Shown piece by piece: positions 43,301 through 51,323 of a DNA stretch of 64,000 nucleotides (position 1 is the first letter of the stretch; every line of letters begins with the position of its first letter). The stretch spans positions 248,001-312,000 of the forward strand of contig NZ_SLWS01000010.1 of the NCBI RefSeq assembly GCF_004345645.1, read 5' to 3'. The notes under the pieces were generated by a model, which worked only from the letters and a program-made list of their open reading frames with translations, ran no database searches and was not told the origin of the DNA. Source of the stretch: Actinocrispum wychmicini (GTDB taxonomy: Bacteria > Actinomycetota > Actinomycetes > Mycobacteriales > Pseudonocardiaceae). The position numbers and the translations under genes are program-made.

Positions 43301-46300
43301 GCGATGATCGCACTGCAGGCGGCCGAGGTCGAGGTCACGCCGCTGCTGACCGGCGACGTGAGTCTCGCGGCGGTGAACGGCCCGATGTCGGTGGTGATCT
43401 CCGGCGCCGAGGCCGCGGTCACCAGGATCGCCCAACGGTTCTCGACGCAGGGCAGGCGGACGACCCGGCTGGAGGTGTCGCACGCGTTCCACTCGGCGCT
43501 GATGGAACCGATGCTCGACGAGTTCCGCGCGGTAGTGGCCGCATTGACGTTCCTGCCACCGAGGATCGCGGTCGTCGCCGAGGAGATGCGGACGGCCGGC
43601 TACTGGGTGCGGCAGGTCCGGGACACGGTCCGGTTCGCCGACATGGTCCGGTACATGGAAGACCGGGGTGTCCGGACGTTCCTGGAGGTCGGCCCGGATG
43701 CCGTGATGGACGGGTTCATCCCGCTCATGCGGCGCGACCGTGACGAGGAACGTCAGGTCGTCGAGGCGCTCGCGCTCGCCTACAGTCGAGGGACGAGCGT
43801 CGACTGGGGTGTGTTCTACGGCGACGGCGACATGATCGACCTGCCCACGTACGCCTTCCAGCACAAGCACTACTGGCAGAGCCCGGCTCGGCGCGACGTC
43901 GGCGCGGCCGGTCTGGACCCGGTGGCGCACCCGATGCTCAGCGCCGCGACGGTGTCCGCCGAGTCGGGCGGGGTCGTGCTGTCCGGTCGGCTGTCCGTGG
44001 ACGCGCAGCCGTGGCTCGCCGACCACCGCGTGTTGGGGACGACCATCCTGCCCGGTACGGCGTTCCTGGAGTTGGCTATCCGGGCCGGCGACCAGGTCGG
44101 GTGCGACCTGGTGGCGGAGCTGACCCTCGAAGCGCCGTTGGCGCTGACCCGGGACGTGGCGATCCAGGTCGTGGTGGGCGCGGACGAGTCCGGCCGCCGG
44201 TCGGTCCGGATCTTCTCCCGCCGCGACGACGGGCCGTGGACGCGGCACGCCACCGGATACCTGACCACCGGTGGCCCGGAGCTCATGGTCGAGTTGGCCG
44301 AATGGCCGCCGCCGGGGGCGATCCCGGTGCCGCTGGACGGCGCCTACGAACGGCTACGCGACCGTGGCTACGAGTACGGCCCGGCGTTCCAGGGGATGCG
44401 GATGGCCTGGCGTCGCGGCGACGAACTGTTCGCCGAGGTGGACATCGACGCGGATATCGCTCACTACGGCGTGCATCCCGCGCTGCTCAACGCCGCGATG
44501 CACGTGGACATGCTCGTCGACGAAGGCACAGAGACACTGTTGCCGTTCGCATGGATTGGGGTGTCGTTGCAGGCGTCCGGCGCGACCGCGCTGCGCGTGT
44601 GGATCCGGCGGATCCGGGGGGCTGAGGAGTCGGAGATGATGGTCACGGACGAGAACGGCCAACCGGTGATGTCGGTGGCCGCCCTGAACTCCCGAGCGGT
44701 TTCGAGTGAACAACTGGGTGCCGCTCGGGGTGCCATGAACGAGTCGATGTACCGGATCGACTGGGTGCCGGCGCCCGGTCCGCGTCTCCTCGCCGGGCAC
44801 GTGGTCCTCGATACCCCGATGGTCGAGGACCTCGTGGCCCGGCAGGAGATCCCGGCCGTGGTGATCGCGCAGTGCCCGGTGCTGTCCGGGGATGTCCCGT
44901 ACACCGCTCGGGCGCTCGCCAACGAGGTGCTCGAACTGCTGCGGACGTGGCTGGCCGACGAGCGGTTCGAGATGTCGAAGCTGGTCGTGGTGACCACGGA
45001 CGACCTCGGGCACGCACCCGTCGTCGGCCTGGTCCGGGCGGCCCAGGCCGAGCACCCCGGCCGGATCGGCCTGGTCGACTGGGACGGCATGGACGACGAT
45101 GCCCTGCTCGCCGCGGCGGCGTCCGGCGAACCCGAACTAGCCGTGCGCGGAACGGAACTGCGGGCGCCGAGGCTGGTCAACGTGCTGGTGCCGGACATGC
45201 CGGCGCCGTGGGATCCGGACGGCACGGTGTTGATCACCGGCGGCGGCTTCGGCGCGGCGGTCGCCCGGGATCTGCGCGAGCGCGGTATCCGGAACATGCT
45301 GCTGGTGAACCGGAGTGGAACGTCCGAAATGGACATTCCGGCTGTCGCTTGCGACGTCACGGACCGGGAGGCGCTGGCTTCGGTCATCGCCTCGATCCCG
45401 GCGGACCGGCCGCTGCGCGCGGTCATCCACGCGGCCGCGGTCACCGATCCCGGTGTGATCGAGTCCATGACGCCATCGCGAATGGAGTCGGTGCTGCGGC
45501 CCAAGATCGATGGCGCCTGGCACCTGCACGAACTGACCAAGGACATGGATCTGACCGCGTTCGTGCTCATGTCGTCCGCAGGCGGGCTCGTGATGCCCGA
45601 GGGGCAGGGCAACTACGCGGCGGCCAACGTGTTCCTGGACGCGCTCGCCACGAACCGGCGTTCGATGGGCCTGCCGGCGGTGTCGCTGGCGTTCGGCAAG
45701 GTGGACGGGGTGGGCCGGCCGGGCCTGCCGGCGATGTCCTTGCCCGACGGGATCGAGTTCTTCCATCAGGGCGTGTGCGTCGACTCGCCGGTCGTGGTGC
45801 CGCTCCTGGTGGACCGGACGGCCATGCGCGGCGAGGTCCCGGCGATGTTGCGTGGCGCGCCAGGGCGACGGGTCGTCCAGGAGGACTTCACCCGCAAGCT
45901 CGTGTCGGCGTCGAACGGCGAGCGCGACCGCATGCTCATGGACCTCGTGCGCAAGCACGCCGCCGCGGTGTTAGGCCACGACTCCATTCCCGCTGACACC
46001 GCGTTCCACGATCTCGGCCTGGACTCTCTAACAGCGTTAGAGATGCGGAACAGCCTGAGCGCCGCGACCGGCCTGCGGCTGCCGGCGACGCTGGTGTTCG
46101 ACCACCGGAACGCGCACGCGTTGGCCGAGTACCTGAAGAACGAGCTCACCGGCGGCTCTCCCGTGGCCGCCGGTGTCCACCCCGTGCCGAGCACCCCGGA
46201 CGAGCCGATCGCGATCGTCGGCATGAGCTGCCGGTACCCCGGCGGCGTGCGGTCGCCCGAAGACCTCTGGCACCTGGTCGCCGAAGGCGTCGACGCGATC

Positions 46301-49300
46301 GCCTCGTTCCCCACCGACCGTGGCTGGACCGCGTCCGGGTTGGGTGGCTTCCTGTACGACGCGGCCGAGTTCGACTCCGCGTTCTTCGGGATCCCGTCGC
46401 GCGAGGCGATGGCGATGGACCCGCAGCAGCGGCTGTTGCTGGAGGTCACGTGGGAGACGTTCGAACGCGCCGGGATCGACCCGAAATCCATGCGCGGCAG
46501 CCAGACCGGTGTGTACGCGGGTGTGATGTACCACGACTACGGCGACGGCAACGCGGGAAGCGTCGCGTCGGGACGGGTCGCGTACACGTTCGGCCTGGAA
46601 GGGCCGGCGGTCACTGTGGACACCGCGTGCTCGTCGTCGTTGGTCGCGCTGCACATGGCCTGCCAGGCGTTGCGGTCCGGCGAGGTGACCATGGCGTTGG
46701 CCGGCGGGGTGACCGTGATGCCGACCCCGGAGATCTTCGCCGAGGTCAGCAAGCAGTTGGCGGTGGCGTCCGACGGCCGGTGCAAGCCGTTCTCGGCCGC
46801 GGCGGACGGCACGTCGTGGGCCGAGGGAATCGGCTTGCTGCTGGTGGAACGACTCGCTGATGCCCGCCGCAACGGCCATCCCGTGCTGGCTGTCATTCGC
46901 GGGTCGGCGGTCAACCAGGACGGCGCGTCCAACGGGATGACCGCGCCGAACGGGCCCGCGCAGCAGCGGGTGATCACGCGCGCGCTGGCCGCTGCCGGGC
47001 TGCGTCCGTCCGATGTGGACATGGTGGAGGCGCACGGCACCGGCACGAGACTCGGCGACCCGATCGAGGCGCAGGCGTTGATGACGGCGTACGGGCATCG
47101 CGACGAGCCGTTGTGGCTGGGGTCGGTCAAGTCCAACATCGGGCACACCCAGGCCGCGGCCGGGGTCGCCGGCGTGATCAAGATGGTGATGGCCATGCGG
47201 CACGGCCAGATGCCGCGAACGCTGCACGTGGACGCGCCGTCGCCGCACGTCGACTGGTCCGCCGGGTCCGTACGGTTGCTGACCGAGGACCGGGCGTGGT
47301 CGGGCGACCGGGTCCGGCGCGCCGGGGTGTCGTCGTTCGGCATCAGCGGGACCAACGCGCACGTGATCCTCGAACAGGCGCCCGTGGAGTCCATAGTGGA
47401 GGTTCCGGACATCCAGGTTCCGGTGCCGCTGTTGATCTCGGCCGCCGACTCGGCGTCGCTGAGCGCGCAGGCGTCGATCCTGTGGGCGTACCTGGACGCC
47501 GATCCGGACATCCGGATGCTCGACCTGGCGTACTCCCTCGCCACCTCTCGGGCCGCGCTGGAGCACCGGGCCGTCATCCCGGCCAAGGACCGATACGGGG
47601 CCATGCGCGGGCTCGTCGCGTTGTCCGAGGACCGGGCTACCAACGGTGTCGTCCAAGGCAACGCCAACTCCGACGGGCTGACGGCGTTCCTGTTCACCGG
47701 CCAGGGCGCCCAGCGGACCGGCATGGGCCACGAGCTGTACGAGACGTTCCCCGCGTTCGCGGAAGCGTTCGACGCGGTCGCGACGGAGTTGGACAAGCAC
47801 TTGGACCTGCCGCTGCGCGAGGTCATGTGGGGCGAGTCGGACAACATGCTGAACCAGGCCGTGTTCACCCAGGCCGGGGTGTTCGCCCTGGAGGTCGCGC
47901 TGTACCGGCTGGTCGAGTCGTGGGGTGTCCGGCCCGACTTCCTCGCCGGGCACTCCATCGGCGAGTTGTCGGCCGCGTACGTCGCCGGCGTCTGGTCGCT
48001 GGCGGACGCGGCGAAACTGGTGGCCGCGCGCGGGCGGCTCATGCAGGCCCTGTCGCAAGGCGGAGCCATGGTCGCGTTGCAGGCCACTGAGGCGGAGGTC
48101 CGGCCATGGCTGTCCGACCGGGTCGCCATCGCCGCGGTGAACGGGCCGCACTCGGTGGTGGTGTCGGGCGACGAGGAGTCGGTCGTGCTCCTGGCGCAGC
48201 AGTTCGCCGACCAGGACCGGCGGGCGACCCGGCTGCGCGTGTCGCACGCGTTCCACTCGCCGTTGATGGACCCGATGCTCTCGCAGTTCCTCGCGGTCGC
48301 CACATCCGTGACGTACCACTCGCCCCGGATCCCGGTCGTGTCCAATGTGACCGGTCGGATCGCCATCGACCTCACCGCACCGGAGTACTGGGTCAGGCAC
48401 GTGCGGGAGACGGTTCGCTTCGCCGACGGCATCGAGTGCCTTTCGGCAGCGGGTGTCACGACCTTCGTCGAGCTGGGACCGGACGGCGTGCTGTCCGGCA
48501 TGACGGACGTCGACATGGTGCCGATCCTTCGCCGGGGCCGTGAGGAGGTCGCGACCCTCGTCAACGCCTTGGCGCGGATGCAGGTGTCCGGCATGGCGGT
48601 CGACTGGGACGCCTACTTCGCCGGAACCGGGGCGCGGCGGGTCGACCTGCCGACGTACGCGTTCCAGCGGACCCGGTACTGGCTCGACAGCCAGGAACCT
48701 GTCGGTGACGCGGTCGCCGCGCGGCACCCGTTGCTGTCCGCGATCGTGCCGTCGGCGTCGGCCGGGGCGCCGATGCTGACCGGGCGGCTGTCGCTGGACA
48801 CCCACCCGTGGCTGGCCGACCACCGGATCCTGGGTGTCGTCACGCTTCCCGGCGCCGCGTACGTGGAGATGGCGTTGCGCGCCGGCCAGGAGATCGGCTG
48901 TGACGTCCTGGAGGAGCTCGTCCAGGAAGTGCCGATGGAGATCCCGGACGACGGCGACGTGTCCGTTCAGGTCGTGCTCGACGCGGAAGGCGGCGTGTCG
49001 ATCTACTCGCGGATGGACGACCTGCCATGGGTCCGCAACGCGCACGGCGTGTTGTCCGCGCAGCAGACCACGCCGACGTTCACGCTGCGGGCCTGGCCGC
49101 CGGCCGGGGCCAAGAGCGTGGACGTGTCCGGGCTGTACGAGGACTTGGCCGCTCTCGGATACGGGTACGGGCCGATGTTCCAAGGCGTCCGGGCGGCGTG
49201 GCGGCGCGGTGACGACGTGTTCGCCGAGATCCGGCTGCCGGTCGTGGACGAGTCGTTCAGCATCCACCCGGCGTTGCTGGACGCGGCCCTGCACGCCGAA

Positions 49301-51136
49301 CGCGTCCTGGACGACGGCCCGAGGACGACCCTGCTGCCGTTCTCGTGGACACGGGTGTCGCTGCATGCCGCAGGGGCTTCGACTTTGCGAGTTCGGGTGT
49401 CGAAGCCCGCGCCGGCCTCGGTGTCGTTGGCCATCGCGGACGACACCGGGCAGCCGGTCGCGTCCGTGGAGTCGTTGAGCCTGCGGGAGATCTCGCCGGG
49501 ACGGTACGGGCAGGAGGACTCGCTGTACCGGATCGCGTGGAATCCCATCGCACCTGGTGGGTCTTCGGGCATCCCGACCTACCTGGTTTCGTCCTCAGTG
49601 GACGGTGACGTGCTCGAAGGTGTCCACGAGGCCGTCGGTGACGTGCTGCGGGTGGTCCAGGAATGGCTCGCGTCCTCGTCCTCAGGTCCGCTGGCGATCG
49701 TCACGGCCGCCGGTGACCTGCGCCAGACCCCGGTGTGGGGTGTGGTCCGGGCGGCCGAGGCCGAGCATCCGGGGCGGTTCATCCTGGTGGAGACGGACGG
49801 CTCGATGGACGTGGCGGCGGCAGTCGCCTCAGGCGAGCCGGAGATCGCCATTCGTTCCGGAGTCGTCTCCGTGCCACGGTTGGTGCGGGCGACGGTCGGC
49901 GACGAGGCTCCGCCCTGGCGGACCGACGGGACCGTGTTGATCACCGGCGGGACCGGGTTGTTGGGGTCGTTGACCGCGTTGCACCTGATGGCCGAGCACG
50001 GCGTCCGGCACCTGGTGTTGGCCAGCCGGCGGGGGATCGACACGCCGGGCGCGGCCGAACTGCGGGACGGCCTGGTCGCGATGGGCGCGTCCGTGTGGAT
50101 GCCCGCCGTCGACATGTCGGACCGGTGCGCGGTGGCCGAGATGCTCGCCGAGGTCCCGGCGGCGCACCCGTTGACCGGGATCGTGCACGCGGCCGGCGTC
50201 ATGGAGAACGGCCTGGTGTCGTCGATGACACCCGATCAGATGGACCGGGTGCTGGCGGCGAAGGCGGACGCGGCCTGGCACCTGCACGAACTGACCGAGC
50301 ACCTGGACCTGTCCGCGTTCGTGATGTACTCGTCCGCCGGCGGCATGGTGTTGGCTGCGGGACAGGCGAACTACGCGGCGGCCAACGTGTTCCTCGACGC
50401 CCTCGCGGCGCACCGCCGGGGCATGGGGCTGCCGGGGACTTCGTTGGCGTGGGGCCCGTGGGAGGGCCTGACGAGCCGGCCGGGGCCGGTCGACATCCGG
50501 CGGCTGGACCGGTCCGGGATGCCCATCTTGTCCTTTGAGGACGGTTTGGCCCTGCTGGACCTGGCGGTGCGGACCGATGAGGCCGTGCTGGTGCCGGTGA
50601 ACCTGAACCTGTCGGTGTGGCGGTCGCGGCAGGACGCGGTTCCGGCGCTGTTGCGGGGCCTCGTTGGTCGGCCGGTGGTTTCGCGGGCCTCGGGTGTCGG
50701 GACGGTCGCCCTGGTGTGCGAGCAGGTCGCCGCCGTTGTGGGGTACTCGGTCGATCCGGCGCTTGGTTTCGTCGAGATGGGGATGGACTCGTTGGGCGCC
50801 ATCGAGGTACGGAACCGGTTGCAGGCGATCACCGGGTTGCGGTTGCCGGCGACGGTTGTCTTCGACTGTCCTAACGCGATTGCTCTCGGGGAGTTCCTTG
50901 ACCGGGCGATGGCTCCCGTTGAGTCCGGGGATGACGAGATTCGGGAACGGCTCGCTTCCATCTCGTTGGATCGGATGCGGGAGGCCGGGGTGTTGGAGAT
51001 GCTGCTGGAGATGGCCGATCTCACCGCTCCGGCTGAGCCCGTCGCCGCTCGACTGGCCGCTATCGAGGACATGGATCTGGACGATTTGGTTCGGGCTGTG
51101 CTGGAGTCTGAGCCGGAGGAGGAAGGCGATTTGTGA
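37367..51136 (+). CDS. type I polyketide synthase PKS1: ACP - [KS-AT0-DH-KR0] - [KS*-AT-DH*-KR-ACP] - [KS-AT-DH-KR-ACP]
   Basis: A 4589-residue modular PKS. A lone ACP (Ser44, GMDSL) opens the protein, with no loading AT or KS. Module 1: KS with Cys250 and intact HGTGT and KSNIGH; a shortened AT without GQG or HAFH motifs whose GHSxG is GQAVG (Ala658 replaces Ser); DH with H801/D941; KR with the TGGTGALG loop but with the NYAAAN segment deleted, so no catalytic Tyr; no ACP. Module 2: KS with C1530 but a 17-residue internal deletion and HGIGT; AT with S1942 and HAFH (malonyl type); DH with H2220 but Asn2375 in place of Asp; KR with Y2750 but a shortened Rossmann start; ACP S2887. Module 3 is complete: KS C3088, AT S3530/HAFH, DH H3819/D3972, KR Y4336, ACP S4475. 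The C-terminus (residues about 4515 on) looks like a docking domain. TTA codons occur at 38219, 45971 and 46037. It builds on malonyl units and gives a polyene-type product. Confidence 0.93.
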   Translation: MTQPGEITLLLDVVRAEALAVLRGIHPDPVFDVNRSFTDLGMDSLALVELHARLNAALGLSLPVTIAFDYPRATSLAEYLRREMLGLTEDRPLAIPSRMDIPVAVVGIGCRFPGGISSPDDLWRLVAEGGSAITDVPTDRGWEATGLGGFLKDATRFDAEFFGISPREATAMEPQQRLLLETAWEALERAGIDPMSLRGSRTGVFVGAGMSGYAGSAGHRLTGTALSIASGRVAYFLGLHGPALTLDTACSGSLVALHLAAESVRQGECSLALAGGVTVLGSPELWDEFRRQGGLAGDGRVKAFSAGADGTSFAEGSALLVVERLSDARRNGRPVLAVVRGSAINQDGASNGLTAPSGTAQRRLIRTALAVAGLTPEDVAVVEAHGTGTELGDPVEAQAILATYGKDRPTPLWLGSVKSNIGHTQAAAGAAGVIKMIMAMRHGTLPRTINVDQPSPRVDWSVGNVRLLTEPVPWERGDEPRRAAISGFGISGTNAHVIIEEPPDQPPAEPPAEDVIPVVVSAKSAVALDEQIANVKSIVDVNLMDLGYSLAVTRAALPERAVVIAGSHNEFMRADMIRGHVTEGRFGLAFPAERPFAMAMDLYSSYPVFARAFDDAVNHLLTTMDRLDDRAETFAVQVAMFRLVESWGMRPDFVTGQAVGELAAMHAAGVLSLEDAALLVGAREDVIHQLTQLVTFAPRRIPMVPNGYRDGDTYLTLDPDLGQRMLLTRVAEAYVRGARLNWEAFYAGTGARRIPLPTYPFQRKRFWAHEPMLSSVVHLASGGIVLTGRVSTLSHPWLADHVIAGRTLMPGTAFVEMALRAGTEMGCPLLAELTMETPLVLGESPVALQVVARDMSLEIYSKADDVWVRHATGRFETRRGMPATIPEWPPKDAQAVDVAEIYAASEHGPAFRGLRAAWRRGAEIFAEVDVRDPDRFAALLDAAMHAAGHTGVPFIWERVAVHTNGFTSARVHIVEDGDRLSMSLTDMMGVPVASVGAVTLRDQVRTDPPLRREWLPLVNHLEALDPAGVGTYIVPVLSEEDTPGAAHAVTAEVLGLIQAWLAEDSGQLVVVTQRAVAVRQGEDVDMSQAPVSGLVRAAQAANPGRFVLVDVDELSETVALAVAAGEPELAIRERRILVPTLVPATETRASSPWRPDSRVLITGGTGALGAHLARHLVRAHGVEHLVLVSRRGMDAPGAAELVAELGVDVAVVACDVSDRYAVAALLAEHPVTAVVHAAGVVADGSIGTLTSRQVDTVMRPKVDAAWHLHSLVGEVSAFVLYSSLASIVDEAGNAFLAALAAHRQAQGMAGISLAWGPWVGAGGMSDTRARRLGVEPMSVADSLAMMDRALLCDDAMVVAARFRRAVDHPTPTDQAVSPEVVVPPVADEPIAIVGMACRYPGDIRSPEDLWQMVAAGEDVIADYPTDRGWTSTGRGGFLSDAAMFDADFFGISPRAATAMDPQQRLLLEIAWETFERAGIDPQSMRGSDTGVFAGVMYHDYGDGNAGGMVSGRVAYTLGLEGPAVTVDTACSSSLVAMHWAMQALRRGECGLALAGGVTVMSTSDKIDEMGADGTGWGEGVGLVLLERLPDAQRNGRKILAVVRGSAVNSDGASNGVAAPSGPAQQRVIRQALASAGLTPSDVDAVEGHGIGTALGDPIEAQALMAVYGYRDEPLWLGSVKSNMGHTQAAAGIAGVIKMVMAMRHGTLPRTLHAERPSMRVDWTAGDVRLLADGIEWPVHDRPRRAGISSFGNSGTNAHVIIEQAPAMRAKPGYGPAVMPWILSATSPAALLDQADRLRSCLDGVRDDDFARVGRSLATTRAAFEHRAVVIGSTRDEFAEGLETLRPAQVVGGRTAFVFAGQGAQRLGMGRELYGTFPAFAQAFDAVVAELDDLSLREVMWGEDRGLVHQTVFAQAALFAVEVALARLAESWGVRPDFVAGHSVGEIAAAHIAGIFSLPDAAKLVSARGRLMQALPAGGAMIALQAAEVEVTPLLTGDVSLAAVNGPMSVVISGAEAAVTRIAQRFSTQGRRTTRLEVSHAFHSALMEPMLDEFRAVVAALTFLPPRIAVVAEEMRTAGYWVRQVRDTVRFADMVRYMEDRGVRTFLEVGPDAVMDGFIPLMRRDRDEERQVVEALALAYSRGTSVDWGVFYGDGDMIDLPTYAFQHKHYWQSPARRDVGAAGLDPVAHPMLSAATVSAESGGVVLSGRLSVDAQPWLADHRVLGTTILPGTAFLELAIRAGDQVGCDLVAELTLEAPLALTRDVAIQVVVGADESGRRSVRIFSRRDDGPWTRHATGYLTTGGPELMVELAEWPPPGAIPVPLDGAYERLRDRGYEYGPAFQGMRMAWRRGDELFAEVDIDADIAHYGVHPALLNAAMHVDMLVDEGTETLLPFAWIGVSLQASGATALRVWIRRIRGAEESEMMVTDENGQPVMSVAALNSRAVSSEQLGAARGAMNESMYRIDWVPAPGPRLLAGHVVLDTPMVEDLVARQEIPAVVIAQCPVLSGDVPYTARALANEVLELLRTWLADERFEMSKLVVVTTDDLGHAPVVGLVRAAQAEHPGRIGLVDWDGMDDDALLAAAASGEPELAVRGTELRAPRLVNVLVPDMPAPWDPDGTVLITGGGFGAAVARDLRERGIRNMLLVNRSGTSEMDIPAVACDVTDREALASVIASIPADRPLRAVIHAAAVTDPGVIESMTPSRMESVLRPKIDGAWHLHELTKDMDLTAFVLMSSAGGLVMPEGQGNYAAANVFLDALATNRRSMGLPAVSLAFGKVDGVGRPGLPAMSLPDGIEFFHQGVCVDSPVVVPLLVDRTAMRGEVPAMLRGAPGRRVVQEDFTRKLVSASNGERDRMLMDLVRKHAAAVLGHDSIPADTAFHDLGLDSLTALEMRNSLSAATGLRLPATLVFDHRNAHALAEYLKNELTGGSPVAAGVHPVPSTPDEPIAIVGMSCRYPGGVRSPEDLWHLVAEGVDAIASFPTDRGWTASGLGGFLYDAAEFDSAFFGIPSREAMAMDPQQRLLLEVTWETFERAGIDPKSMRGSQTGVYAGVMYHDYGDGNAGSVASGRVAYTFGLEGPAVTVDTACSSSLVALHMACQALRSGEVTMALAGGVTVMPTPEIFAEVSKQLAVASDGRCKPFSAAADGTSWAEGIGLLLVERLADARRNGHPVLAVIRGSAVNQDGASNGMTAPNGPAQQRVITRALAAAGLRPSDVDMVEAHGTGTRLGDPIEAQALMTAYGHRDEPLWLGSVKSNIGHTQAAAGVAGVIKMVMAMRHGQMPRTLHVDAPSPHVDWSAGSVRLLTEDRAWSGDRVRRAGVSSFGISGTNAHVILEQAPVESIVEVPDIQVPVPLLISAADSASLSAQASILWAYLDADPDIRMLDLAYSLATSRAALEHRAVIPAKDRYGAMRGLVALSEDRATNGVVQGNANSDGLTAFLFTGQGAQRTGMGHELYETFPAFAEAFDAVATELDKHLDLPLREVMWGESDNMLNQAVFTQAGVFALEVALYRLVESWGVRPDFLAGHSIGELSAAYVAGVWSLADAAKLVAARGRLMQALSQGGAMVALQATEAEVRPWLSDRVAIAAVNGPHSVVVSGDEESVVLLAQQFADQDRRATRLRVSHAFHSPLMDPMLSQFLAVATSVTYHSPRIPVVSNVTGRIAIDLTAPEYWVRHVRETVRFADGIECLSAAGVTTFVELGPDGVLSGMTDVDMVPILRRGREEVATLVNALARMQVSGMAVDWDAYFAGTGARRVDLPTYAFQRTRYWLDSQEPVGDAVAARHPLLSAIVPSASAGAPMLTGRLSLDTHPWLADHRILGVVTLPGAAYVEMALRAGQEIGCDVLEELVQEVPMEIPDDGDVSVQVVLDAEGGVSIYSRMDDLPWVRNAHGVLSAQQTTPTFTLRAWPPAGAKSVDVSGLYEDLAALGYGYGPMFQGVRAAWRRGDDVFAEIRLPVVDESFSIHPALLDAALHAERVLDDGPRTTLLPFSWTRVSLHAAGASTLRVRVSKPAPASVSLAIADDTGQPVASVESLSLREISPGRYGQEDSLYRIAWNPIAPGGSSGIPTYLVSSSVDGDVLEGVHEAVGDVLRVVQEWLASSSSGPLAIVTAAGDLRQTPVWGVVRAAEAEHPGRFILVETDGSMDVAAAVASGEPEIAIRSGVVSVPRLVRATVGDEAPPWRTDGTVLITGGTGLLGSLTALHLMAEHGVRHLVLASRRGIDTPGAAELRDGLVAMGASVWMPAVDMSDRCAVAEMLAEVPAAHPLTGIVHAAGVMENGLVSSMTPDQMDRVLAAKADAAWHLHELTEHLDLSAFVMYSSAGGMVLAAGQANYAAANVFLDALAAHRRGMGLPGTSLAWGPWEGLTSRPGPVDIRRLDRSGMPILSFEDGLALLDLAVRTDEAVLVPVNLNLSVWRSRQDAVPALLRGLVGRPVVSRASGVGTVALVCEQVAAVVGYSVDPALGFVEMGMDSLGAIEVRNRLQAITGLRLPATVVFDCPNAIALGEFLDRAMAPVESGDDEIRERLASISLDRMREAGVLEMLLEMADLTAPAEPVAARLAAIEDMDLDDLVRAVLESEPEEEGDL
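46026..46042 (+). repeat. palindrome over the ACP2 phosphopantetheine site
   Basis: CTCTAACAGCGTTAGAG (7-bp arms, 3-base centre) encodes part of DSLTALE at the ACP active Ser of PKS1. It uses CTA and TTA Leu codons, which are rare here. A nearly identical copy occurs at 52306 to 52322 in PKS2. Confidence 0.7.
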
Positions 51137-51150
51137 GTCGGGTTGCTTCC

Positions 51151-51310
51151 GGTTCGATTTGACATGGGGACCCCTTGCGGCGGCTGCAAGCCGACTACGC
51201 CGGCAGGCCAAGGGTTCTTGGGTTCATCTCCACAGGTTCTTCGTTGGGGCGTCTTTGGGCCTGCCGCCGCAGCCAGCTTAAAGCCGCCGCACCCCATGTC
51301 AAATCGAACC
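51151..51310. mobile_element. 160-bp palindromic MITE-like element between PKS1 and PKS2
   Basis: Both ends carry the same 19-base inverted sequence (GGTTCGATTTGACATGGGG at 51151 to 51169 and its complement at 51292 to 51310). Inside, the arms go on pairing imperfectly (GCGGCGGCT, AAGC, GGCAGGCC). There is no coding frame. It starts 15 bases past the PKS1 stop and ends just before the PKS2 ribosome site (AGGGGGG, then GTG at 51324). The size and long terminal inverted repeats suggest a non-autonomous mobile element; I cannot identify a target duplication with certainty. It could also act as a transcription terminator. Confidence 0.6.
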
Positions 51311-51323
51311 TCCAGGGGGGATC

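Noticed and set aside
46037..49366. Very long open frame on the minus strand opposite PKS1
   Set aside because: It mirrors the PKS codons in a GC-rich gene; its translation is Arg/Gly/Pro/His-rich low complexity with no domain and no ribosome site.
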